Shown here: positions 23,716-30,110 of the stretch, piece by piece | Layout of the letters: every line of letters begins with the position of its first letter | How positions within the stretch are numbered: the first letter of the stretch is position 1 | Translations under genes and position numbers: made by a program | Notes under the pieces: generated by a model | What the model was told of the DNA's origin: nothing | The model's input: the letters and a program-made list of their open reading frames with translations, nothing else | Databases searched by the model: none | Assembly: GCA_035319185.1 (NCBI GenBank) | Contig: DATHDF010000025.1 | Span: 1 to 30,110 of the forward strand | Direction of reading: 5' to 3' | Length of the DNA: 30,110 nt | Source of the DNA: Fen-1308 sp035319185 | Lineage (GTDB): Bacteria; Nitrospirota; Thermodesulfovibrionia; Thermodesulfovibrionales; Dissulfurispiraceae

Positions 23716-24696
23716 ATGAGAAAGCTCTCCGGAGTTGAAAAGGCGGCAGCATTTCTTTCGTTGATCGGTGAGAATGCGGCGACGCAGGTCTTCAAGCACC
23801 TCGATCCCCTCGAACTTGCGCGGGTCATTCCAATGATGGCAAAGGTGAAGATTCCGCATGAGCTTGCCGAGAGCGTCTTAAAGGACTTTTGTGAAAAGAC
23901 GGGCAGCGTCATGCAGGGAGTCGATGAGGCCTACATAAAGGACGTGTTAGAAAAGGCGTTCGGGGCGGAGGCTGCGAAAAAACTCATCGACAAAATAGAA
24001 TCCGGTGCGAGCGCCTTTGATGTGTTGCGCTGGCTCGATACCGGGGCCATAGCCAATATGCTCTCCCGAGAACATCCTCAAACGATAGCTATCATCCTGG
24101 CACATCTTGAGCCGACCCAGGCGGCCGAAGTCCTGGCTAAGCTCCCTGAAAATCTGAAGATCGACGTTTCGCTGAGGATAGCCAGTCTGGACCAGATATC
24201 GCCCTCGATACTCGGAGACCTCGAGGACGTCCTGCAGTCACAGTTGCAGAGCTATACGCGCGGCAAGAAGATCGGCGGGATCAGGACTGTTTCCGAGATA
24301 CTCAACCAGATGGACAGGGCTTCTGAGGACTTGATTCTCAAGAACATCGAAGAGAAGGACCAGATACTTGCCGATGAGATAAGAAAGCTGATGTTTACAT
24401 TCGATGACCTCATATCTATTGATGACAAGGGCATTCAGATGGTGCTCAAGGAGATCACTACTGACGACCTCTCGCTTGCCCTGAAGATGGCTGCAGACGA
24501 ACTGAAGGGAAAGATCTTCAAGAACATGTCTCAGCGCGCCGTTCAGATACTAAAGGAGGAGATGGAGGCCAAGGGTGCGGTAAAGGTGTCGGATGTGGAA
24601 AAGGCCCAGATGAATATAGTCCGCGTTGCAAGGAGACTGGAGGAAGAGGGCAAGATCGTAATCGGAGGCAAAGGTGGCGAAGAACTTATCGGCTGA
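23716..24696 (+). CDS. fliG: Flagellar motor switch protein FliG
   Basis: FliG sits under the MS ring and converts stator contact into torque. The 326-residue length is standard. The N-terminal domain (LSGVEKAAAFLSLIGENAA) binds FliF; the middle domain has the EHPQTIAIILAHL motif (119-131). The C-terminal domain has the torque helix with charged residues ILADEIRKLMFTFDDLISID (217-236). The gene starts four bases after the fliF stop with only a weak GGA-type ribosome site, so it probably depends on coupling, and its end overlaps fliH by 23 bases. Confidence 0.97.
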   Translation: MRKLSGVEKAAAFLSLIGENAATQVFKHLDPLELARVIPMMAKVKIPHELAESVLKDFCEKTGSVMQGVDEAYIKDVLEKAFGAEAAKKLIDKIESGASAFDVLRWLDTGAIANMLSREHPQTIAIILAHLEPTQAAEVLAKLPENLKIDVSLRIASLDQISPSILGDLEDVLQSQLQSYTRGKKIGGIRTVSEILNQMDRASEDLILKNIEEKDQILADEIRKLMFTFDDLISIDDKGIQMVLKEITTDDLSLALKMAADELKGKIFKNMSQRAVQILKEEMEAKGAVKVSDVEKAQMNIVRVARRLEEEGKIVIGGKGGEELIG

Positions 24697-25303
24697 GCAG
24701 AAGAAGCGCCCTACCGTTTCCCGCTATGTGCCTGCTGCGTTCGATCAGGCCCTGACCGAAAACAAACCCGATGATCCGAAACAGAAAGCGGAAATGCTTA
24801 AGACAATCGAGGTCCAGGGCTTTGAAAAAGGCTTTGCAGCAGGGCGTGATCAGGGAATAGCTGCCGGTCAGAAGGAGATTGCCGACAGGCTGGCACGTCT
24901 CGATTCCATCATCCGCGAGCTCGAAGGGATCAAAGAGAGAAAATTGCAGGAAGTGCTGCCTGAGATTGTTGACCTCGCGCTGGAAATCGCCGCTAAGATT
25001 GTTCGTAAGAAGATTGAGCAGGACCGCGAGATAATAGTGTCAGTTGTGCGCGACTCACTCAGAAAGCTGGGCAGGGAAGAAAAGATGGTTATCAGGGTCA
25101 ACCCTTCGGACTACGATACCATGATTTCCAACCTCGACTCCCTGAGGGAAGAAGCCAGACTCAGGGACATCAGCGTTGAACCTTCCGATTCGGTGTCCGC
25201 CGGAGGCTGCTATATCGAAACTCCGACAGCGGAAGTGGACGCCAGGGTCGAGGAGCAGATCAGGGAGTTGCGTGATGCAATCACCACAGCTCTTGATAGC
25301 TAA
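24674..25303 (+). CDS. fliH: Flagellar export ATPase regulator FliH
   Basis: FliH binds and holds the export ATPase FliI in the cytosol. The start is GTG at 24674, inside the end of fliG, with GGAGG six bases upstream. The 209-residue product has the family's GxxxG repeat: G49, G53, G57, G61 and G65 (GFEKGFAAGRDQGIAAG). A long helix follows (LARLDSIIRELEGIKERKLQ), and then a C-terminal domain beginning EIVDLALEIAAKIVRKKIEQ that matches the FliH/YscL fold. The end overlaps fliI by 29 bases. Confidence 0.93.
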   Translation: MAKNLSAEQKKRPTVSRYVPAAFDQALTENKPDDPKQKAEMLKTIEVQGFEKGFAAGRDQGIAAGQKEIADRLARLDSIIRELEGIKERKLQEVLPEIVDLALEIAAKIVRKKIEQDREIIVSVVRDSLRKLGREEKMVIRVNPSDYDTMISNLDSLREEARLRDISVEPSDSVSAGGCYIETPTAEVDARVEEQIRELRDAITTALDS

Positions 25304-26606
25304 ATGCAGAAATTTCGTCAGGGATGCTGATCCTGTAAAGGTCTACGGCCGTGTTGACAAAGGTGTCGGTCTGGTGATTGAAGGCCTGGGTCCGCGCGCG
25401 AACATTGGAGACATCTGTCATATACAGCCCGACGAGTGGATGAGGGATGAGTTCGTTGAGGCTGAAGTCATCGGGTTCAAGGAAGACCGCATACTGCTGA
25501 TGCCTCTTCACGAGATGATGGGCATCGGTCCCGGTTCGCGGGTCATCAAGCGCGGCAGGCAGAAATATATCAGGGTCGGGGACGAGCTGCTGGGCCGCGT
25601 CATTGACGGACTTGGCAATCCCATGGACGGTAAGGGGCATATCAACGGACAGTTGTATCCTATCTATCAGGACCCGATAAATCCTCTGATGAGAAGAAGA
25701 ATAAGCCGGCCGCTTGATCTTGGCATAAGGGCCATCAACACGCTGCTTACCTGCGGTAAAGGCCAGAGGATAGGAATTATGGCCGGAAGCGGCGTCGGCA
25801 AGAGCGTGCTGCTGGGCATGATGGCGCGCAATACGGAGGCCGATGTTAATGTAATTGCCCTTATCGGCGAACGTGGCAGGGAAGTGAGGGAGTTCATCGA
25901 AAAGGACCTCGGAGAGGAAGGCCTCAGGAGGTCGGTGCTCGTCATTGCAACGTCAGACATGTCACCACTTGCGCGGCTCAGAGGCGCATTCGTAGCGATT
26001 GCCGTCGCCGAGTACTTCAGGGCAGCGGGCAAAGACGTGCTCTTTATGATGGACTCCTTGACCAGGTTTGCCATGGCCCAGAGGGAGATAGGCCTGGCCG
26101 CCGGCGAACCGCCGACCACCAAGGGATATCCGCCGTCCGCGTTCAATCTTCTGCCCAAGCTGCTTGAGAGGGCTGGGAACAGTGATGGCGACGGGACGAT
26201 AACCGGGCTTTTCACGGTGCTTGTCGAGAGCGATGATCTTAACGATCCCATAGCTGACGCGGCGCGGGCCATCCTCGACGGCCATATTGTGCTGTCGCGA
26301 GAGCTTGCTAACCATAATCACTATCCCGCAATTGATGTCCTGCAAAGTGTCAGCAGGCTCATGAAGGATATCGTTGAAGACAACCAGAAGTTGCTTGTCG
26401 AAAAGGCGCTCGATGTCATGGCGACCTACAAAAGGTATGAGGATGTCATAACGATCGGAGCTTACAAGGAAGGCACTAACCCAAAGCTGGACTTTTCGAT
26501 CGCGATGATGGATAAGATCAGGCCGTTTCTGAAACAGCGGATAGGCGAAAAGGTTTCATTTGCCGACGGCCTTTTGCAGCTTCGCGCCATATTCGGTGAG
26601 GCCTGA
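25275..26606 (+). CDS. fliI: Flagellar protein export ATPase FliI
   Basis: FliI is the hexameric ATPase of the flagellar type III export system. The start at 25275, seven bases after GGGAG, gives a 443-residue protein of normal length. Walker A is AGSGVGKS (170-177), followed by ALIGERGREVREFIEKDLG, Walker B DVLFMMDSLTRFAMAQRE, and the family motif GEPPTTKGYPPSAFNLLPKL (277-296). The C-terminal domain includes LSRELANHNHYPAIDVLQSV. The gene lies inside a run of overlapping export genes and shares its stop base with the fliJ start (TGATG). Confidence 0.97.
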   Translation: MQSPQLLIAKCRNFVRDADPVKVYGRVDKGVGLVIEGLGPRANIGDICHIQPDEWMRDEFVEAEVIGFKEDRILLMPLHEMMGIGPGSRVIKRGRQKYIRVGDELLGRVIDGLGNPMDGKGHINGQLYPIYQDPINPLMRRRISRPLDLGIRAINTLLTCGKGQRIGIMAGSGVGKSVLLGMMARNTEADVNVIALIGERGREVREFIEKDLGEEGLRRSVLVIATSDMSPLARLRGAFVAIAVAEYFRAAGKDVLFMMDSLTRFAMAQREIGLAAGEPPTTKGYPPSAFNLLPKLLERAGNSDGDGTITGLFTVLVESDDLNDPIADAARAILDGHIVLSRELANHNHYPAIDVLQSVSRLMKDIVEDNQKLLVEKALDVMATYKRYEDVITIGAYKEGTNPKLDFSIAMMDKIRPFLKQRIGEKVSFADGLLQLRAIFGEA

Positions 26607-27037
26607 TGAAGACCCCGCTGGAGAGCCTGATATCGCTCAAAAGGTGGGAAGAGGACGAAGCCAAGAACCTCTTCGCGATGGCGAGAAAGGAACTGGACGA
26701 CCAGGATCGGAGGCTTGCGGACCTCGAAGAAAACTTCGGTGCGTTGCGCAAAAGGATGACATATTCCGAGAATGAAGCGGTCTCTATAGATGAAATCCAG
26801 AAATTGAACGGCCAGATGGAGCATTTGTTCAAGCTTCTGGAGAGACAGAAGGCTTTGGTGGCAGAGGGCAGAACGAGGATGGAAGAAGCCATGAAGATAT
26901 TGTCGGATGCCTCCAAAGAACGCAAGACGTATGAGAAGGTCGATGAGAAACACAAGGAAGCGGAGCGAGGCGAAGTGAGAAAAAAGGAACAGAAGGGGAT
27001 AGACGAGCATGCTGTCATGCGTCATAAACAGAAGTAG
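26606..27037 (+). CDS. fliJ: Flagellar export chaperone FliJ
   Basis: A 143-residue, almost fully helical, highly charged protein without hydrophobic segments: LISLKRWEEDEAKNLFAMAR, then ELDDQDRRLADLEENF and a long coiled coil to EVRKKEQKGIDEHAVMRHKQ. Sequence is weakly conserved in this family, so the call rests on length, coiled-coil character, the start sequence and the position directly after fliI. FliJ forms the central stalk of the export ATPase. Its end overlaps the next gene by 29 bases. Confidence 0.88.
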   Translation: MKTPLESLISLKRWEEDEAKNLFAMARKELDDQDRRLADLEENFGALRKRMTYSENEAVSIDEIQKLNGQMEHLFKLLERQKALVAEGRTRMEEAMKILSDASKERKTYEKVDEKHKEAERGEVRKKEQKGIDEHAVMRHKQK

Positions 27038-27500
27038 TTTTATAGCTGCCGTCAGGGCGATGCTGGGCGTGTTCTGCGTCGCGTCACTTCTCGTGATCCT
27101 TTGCACCGGAAGCCTTTTTGCTGAAGAAAAGAAAGCCGACGCGAAACCTGCAACGTCCATTGAAGAGGAGAGACTTAAGATCCTGAGGGCAGATCTCCAG
27201 GCACAGATCGAGCAGCTTAAAAAGCTCAGGCAGGAAATGGATGCCATGCAGAAAGGACTTGAAGGAAAGCGGCTTGAGCAATTCAACAAGGTAGTCAAGA
27301 TGTTCGAAGCCATGTCGGCTGAAGAGGCCGCTAAAGCCATGGAAAAGCTTGATGACGACACGGCTGCGCAGATACTGTCATCAATGAAACCCCGTTCGTC
27401 CGGAAAGATCATGGGCCAGCTCGATCCCGCAAGAGCGGCCGCGCTTTCTAAAAAGATCATTGCAAGGGGGCGGGGCCTTGCGGAAAAAACTTCCCCTTAA
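27009..27500 (+). CDS. motE: MotE-like flagellar motility chaperone
   Basis: A 163-residue protein with an N-terminal hydrophobic helix (about 12-37, signal anchor or signal peptide ending SLFAEE), a coiled coil (EEERLKILRADLQAQIEQLK) and a C-terminal MgtE-N-like domain (KMFEAMSAEEAAKAMEKLDD, then AAQILSSMKPRSSGKIMGQL). This matches the periplasmic MotE family, which acts as a chaperone for MotC-type motor proteins in some bacteria. It sits after fliJ, as is common. No motC gene is visible in the window, so the partner could be another motor protein. Confidence 0.85.
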   Translation: MLSCVINRSSFIAAVRAMLGVFCVASLLVILCTGSLFAEEKKADAKPATSIEEERLKILRADLQAQIEQLKKLRQEMDAMQKGLEGKRLEQFNKVVKMFEAMSAEEAAKAMEKLDDDTAAQILSSMKPRSSGKIMGQLDPARAAALSKKIIARGRGLAEKTSP

Positions 27501-27528
27501 TCGGAAAATAATTCCCGCCGATTTTTCT
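27499..27528 (+). terminator. Weak intrinsic terminator after motE
   Basis: AATCGG (27499-27504) pairs with CCGATT (27518-27523) around a 13-base loop, and the downstream arm runs into TTTTTCTATTTT. It begins inside the motE stop codon. The stem is only six base pairs, so read-through into fliK is likely. Confidence 0.5.
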
Positions 27529-27655
27529 ATTTTGAAACGCAAGCGATGCAATGTTGCGAGGATTCGTTGTTGTTTCTGACGAAATGAATTGTTAGACAGT
27601 CGTTCTGCAACCCTTCGCCATGTCTTGGACTTGAAACTCTATTCCGATATTTCTC

Positions 27656-27671
27656 TGGCATAACTATTGCT
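27656..27671 (+). promoter_or_regulatory. Sigma-54 promoter of fliK-flgD-flgE
   Basis: TGGCAT (27656-27661), five bases, TTGCT (27667-27671): nearly the consensus -24/-12 element, with GG and GC at the invariant spacing. Transcription would start near 27682, just ahead of GGAGG (27691-27695) and the fliK ATG at 27703. It is the best sigma-54 match in the window. Confidence 0.8.
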
Positions 27672-27702
27672 TTTATGCCTCCATGACAAAGGAGGTTACT
27701 GC

Positions 27703-28974
27703 ATGATCCAGGCGCTGATACCAGCTGCACCACCTGTGCCGGAAGTCCCGGCAGCTCCGGCTGCACCGGCTGCGCCGGGGAAAAGCTTCAGCTCCGTATT
27801 GAAAACCTCAGTGCAGCAGTCGGCAGGATCAGCTGATGACGCCAAAAATACCTCTGTGAAAGAAACTGTTTCCAAAGACTGTCCTGTTGCGCCGTGTCAT
27901 TCATCATCTAAAGCTTCGGACGGCGCCAATGACTCTGACGTTATGCAGGAGACATCATCCGACAAGCAATCAAGAGTTGTGAGAATAGATCAGGATACAA
28001 GCGAAATCCTGCGGCAGTTCATCCTTCAACTCGCGGCTGTGTATCAGCAGGCCGTAAATCAGCCGACAGGCAATAGCGCCGGCGCTGAATCAACGGAGAA
28101 CCTTAAATCGGAGCAGGATAATTGTACGACTCTTATGGTAGATGCCGCAGCTGCAACTATCCCGGATGACGAGGAGAAGGCAGCCGTTGCCGGATTCGCA
28201 TCTTCGAAACCGACCGGAAACATATTCGCGGTGCCAGCAGCAGACAAAGGCGACACTGCAGGCAAGACCGAACTAAAGTCATCGGAAAAATATTCAGCAG
28301 GTGGGAAGGACATTCTTTTTGACGCTTTGAAGGGATCTGCAAACGACAATCCTATGAATACAGTCATTCAGTCGTCGGACTCTGACAGGGCCGAAGCCGG
28401 GCTGCAGTCATTCAGACAGGCAGGAGGATCGTACTTGTCAAAGGCGGTCGCGTCAAATAGCGACGATATGACAAAGTTTACTATTGAAAGCAGTTCCGGA
28501 TCGTCGGACGCCGGAGATCGGAGCAATATCAGGGGAACAACAGGTCTTTATGCTCAGGGCGTTCAGGGACAAAATGCATCCATTCACGAGCATGCTCCGG
28601 TTCAGGAAACACTTCCGGCAAACAGGCTGTCTTCAATCGACGCAATAATTTCCAGGGCGGTCGACTCGGGACAGAAGAACCTGGTGCTCAGGATCGACCC
28701 GCCTGATCTCGGAAGCTTGCACATCAGGCTTAGCCTGGACAATGGGATCCTCAAGGCCGATGTAAGGGTAGATTCAAGCTCTGTCAGAGACTCGTTCAAT
28801 CTCGCATTGCCGCAGATAAAAACATCCCTTGAAAATGCCGGCATTAAGGTAAGCGAATTCAATGTCGATGTCAGGGAAGATCAATACAGGGACGGGCAGG
28901 GACGTAATAACCAGGGACATCAGCAAAGACAGGGCAGGGGTTTGAAAAACGGTTTCTCAGATTTCTTTGCATAG
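27703..28974 (+). CDS. fliK: Flagellar hook-length control protein FliK
   Basis: FliK is exported during hook assembly and switches the export gate when the hook is long enough. The start at 27703 follows GGAGG by seven bases. The 423-residue product begins with a Pro/Ala-rich stretch (VPEVPAAPAAPAAPG) and has a long, poorly conserved Ser/Asp/Ala-rich ruler region. The conserved hook domain is near residues 300-395, with the LRIDPPDLGSLHIRLSLDNG core and ADVRVDSSSVRDSFNLALPQ. The tail is Gln/Arg/Gly-rich (GQGRNNQGHQQRQGRG). It opens the hook operon with flgD and flgE. Confidence 0.93.
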   Translation: MIQALIPAAPPVPEVPAAPAAPAAPGKSFSSVLKTSVQQSAGSADDAKNTSVKETVSKDCPVAPCHSSSKASDGANDSDVMQETSSDKQSRVVRIDQDTSEILRQFILQLAAVYQQAVNQPTGNSAGAESTENLKSEQDNCTTLMVDAAAATIPDDEEKAAVAGFASSKPTGNIFAVPAADKGDTAGKTELKSSEKYSAGGKDILFDALKGSANDNPMNTVIQSSDSDRAEAGLQSFRQAGGSYLSKAVASNSDDMTKFTIESSSGSSDAGDRSNIRGTTGLYAQGVQGQNASIHEHAPVQETLPANRLSSIDAIISRAVDSGQKNLVLRIDPPDLGSLHIRLSLDNGILKADVRVDSSSVRDSFNLALPQIKTSLENAGIKVSEFNVDVREDQYRDGQGRNNQGHQQRQGRGLKNGFSDFFA

Positions 28975-28989
28975 ACAGGAGGATTATTA

Positions 28990-29424
28990 ATGAGCACTTC
29001 GGCAATCGGCAACAATAGTTCTTTAAGTTCGCTTTATTCTGCAAGCAGCCAGACTGGTTCCAGTTCAAAAAGCGCCGGCGCCACAGACGGCCTGGGAGAA
29101 GGTGATTTCCTGAATCTGCTGATTACCCAGCTGAAAAACCAGGACCCGCTCAACCCGATGAAGGACACTGAATTTATAGCGCAGCTAGCCAATTTCAGCA
29201 GCCTTCAGCAGATGACAGGTGTCAACACGAACATGAGCAGCCTGCTGCAGCAGCAAAGCATCTCGAACGCCACGTCAATGCTCGGCAAGCTGGTCACCAC
29301 AACGGACGGTAAAAGCGGCACTGTAAGCCAGGTGAGCATGGACAATGGAGCGGTTTCAATCTATGTCGGCACCAACAAATATTCGCTGAGCGATATAACC
29401 GCCGTCAGCAACGCTACGGCTTAA
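28990..29424 (+). CDS. flgD: Flagellar hook capping protein FlgD (short form)
   Basis: FlgD caps the growing hook so that FlgE can polymerise. The 144-residue product has a Ser-rich N-terminus and the family core GEGDFLNLLITQLKNQDPLN followed by PMKDTEFIAQLANFSSLQQM. After a helical stretch it ends with a small beta region (LVTTTDGKSGTVSQVSMDNG). The E. coli protein is about 230 residues; the Ig-like C-terminal domain is absent here, as in the short Bacillus-type FlgD. GGAGG lies eight bases ahead of the start. It is 15 bases from fliK and 11 from flgE. Confidence 0.94.
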   Translation: MSTSAIGNNSSLSSLYSASSQTGSSSKSAGATDGLGEGDFLNLLITQLKNQDPLNPMKDTEFIAQLANFSSLQQMTGVNTNMSSLLQQQSISNATSMLGKLVTTTDGKSGTVSQVSMDNGAVSIYVGTNKYSLSDITAVSNATA

Positions 29425-29435
29425 GGAGGATACAA

Positions 29436-30110
29436 ATGTCTATTCTATCGTCGATCTTTACGGGTGTAAGCGGTCTTAACGCAAACGGTCAGGAACTCTC
29501 GGTAATCGGGGATAATATTGCCAACGTCAACACAATCGGATACAAGGGGAGCCGCATGGCATTCGGCGATATCCTGAGCCAGACCTTAACCGGACTTTCG
29601 GGGACGTCGCAGGTGGGTCGCGGAGTCGCCGTCAACGGTGTTACACCGATGTTCACTCAGGGCTCGTTCCAGAATACGTCGAGCGGGCTGGATATAGCCA
29701 TAGACGGAGACGGATTCTTCATGGTAAACAGCAATGGTGCTCAGTATTATACCAGGGCCGGAAGTTTCCAGCTCGACCAGAACGGATATGTCGTTACTCC
29801 ATCGAGCGACAGATTGCAGGGATATCTGGCGGACGCTACAGGTGCCATAACCGGCCAGATAGGAGATATTCAGATCCTCACTAACACAAGTCTGCCGTCT
29901 GCGACAACAACGGCAAATCTTGCTGTCAACCTGGACTCCCGCGCAGGGAACCCGGCTGCCGCGTGGGCCACATGGACACCCGGCACGACTACTCCACCTC
30001 CTTCCAATACTTACAACAACACAACGACCGTTACTGCGTATGATTCGCTTGGCACCGCACACCAGGTCAACGTGTATTTAGCGAACACCGGGGCCAACGC
30101 ATGGACGGCA
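29436..30110 (+). CDS. flgE: Flagellar hook protein FlgE, cut by the window edge
   Basis: The first 225 residues of the hook subunit. The N-terminus MSILSSIFTGVSGLNANGQE leads into the rod/hook signature GDNIANVNTIGYKGSRMAFG. SGLDIAIDGDGFFMVNSNGA and YYTRAGSFQLDQNGYVV follow, which are the conserved FlgE/F/G motifs. A Thr/Pro-rich stretch (TWTPGTTTPPPSNTYNN) enters the exposed D2-type domain (TVTAYDSLGTAHQVNVYLAN). AAGGAGGA precedes the ATG. The reading frame is open at the right edge, so the C-terminus is missing. The distance from FliK and FlgD marks it as the hook protein and not FlgF or FlgG. Confidence 0.95.
   Translation, partial: MSILSSIFTGVSGLNANGQELSVIGDNIANVNTIGYKGSRMAFGDILSQTLTGLSGTSQVGRGVAVNGVTPMFTQGSFQNTSSGLDIAIDGDGFFMVNSNGAQYYTRAGSFQLDQNGYVVTPSSDRLQGYLADATGAITGQIGDIQILTNTSLPSATTTANLAVNLDSRAGNPAAAWATWTPGTTTPPPSNTYNNTTTVTAYDSLGTAHQVNVYLANTGANAWTA

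Noticed and set aside
26462..27460. Long open frame on the minus strand opposite fliI-fliJ-motE
   Set aside because: It is the mirror of three firmly identified overlapping genes, has Ser/Leu/Phe-biased composition and no family resemblance.
27497..27524. Sigma-28-like motif (TTAA, 16 bases, GCCGATTT)
   Set aside because: Spacer and both boxes deviate from TAAA-N15-GCCGATAA, and the bases are better explained by the terminator hairpin and T-run.
27678..27695. CCTCC/GGAGG hairpin that would hide the fliK ribosome site
   Set aside because: The predicted transcription start (about 27682) removes nearly all of the CCTCC arm from the mRNA.
1..30110. CRISPR array, phage genes, transposases or toxin-antitoxin pairs
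   Set aside because: I saw no regularly spaced repeats, no integrase or transposase motifs and no recognisable toxin-antitoxin pair on either strand.

Overview
This window looks like the chromosome of a motile Gram-negative bacterium of moderate GC content. A single-operon flagellar basal-body cluster, three candidate sigma-54 (RpoN) promoters, two sigma-54 activators and a TAXI-type solute-binding protein point to a deltaproteobacterial (Desulfobacterota) or Nitrospirota-like organism. That placement rests on gene content and order only; there is no rRNA or other marker that settles it.

Layout. Positions 1-1200 hold almost no coding sequence, apart from an 18-20 residue possible C-terminal tail at the edge and a truncated P-loop ATPase remnant (898-1047). 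A minus-strand pair follows: a small membrane protein (1209-1745) and an RlmI-type rRNA methyltransferase (1830-2996). Diverging from it by 34 bp is a MoxR / DUF58 / transglutaminase (TgpA-like) operon (3031-6781). The DUF58 gene has no ATG, GTG, TTG or CTG codon in front of its conserved N-terminus. Then come a DUF465 protein, ilvD (branched-chain amino-acid synthesis), a tRNA-Gly(CCC), a YidB/DUF937 protein behind a near-consensus sigma-70 promoter, a secreted protein with two helix-hairpin-helix domains, two unrecognised proteins (one with a Cys cluster), an RNase E/G with an Arg-rich N-terminal extension, an unrecognised secreted protein and a TAXI receptor.

From 15.5 kb to the end the window is a flagellar regulon. 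A sigma-54 activator without receiver domain (15687-16694) precedes a periplasmic TPR protein, a soluble PAS histidine kinase and an NtrC-type response regulator (16868-20965). These are followed by flgB-flgC-fliE-fliF-fliG-fliH-fliI-fliJ-motE (21048-27500), then fliK-flgD-flgE (27703 to the right edge, flgE incomplete). Candidate -24/-12 elements lie in front of the TPR gene (weakest), flgB and fliK. This is the arrangement expected of a FleQ -> FleSR -> structural-gene cascade: the stand-alone activator switches on the two-component system, which in turn switches on the rod, MS-ring and export genes and then the hook genes. The cascade is an inference from gene order and promoter motifs.

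I did not find a clearly new defence or mobile system. The points most worth checking are the missing DUF58 start codon, the TPR protein built into the flagellar regulatory operon, the 50-nt hairpin flanked by 8-bp direct repeats in front of the first activator, and the Cys-cluster protein at 10.8 kb.
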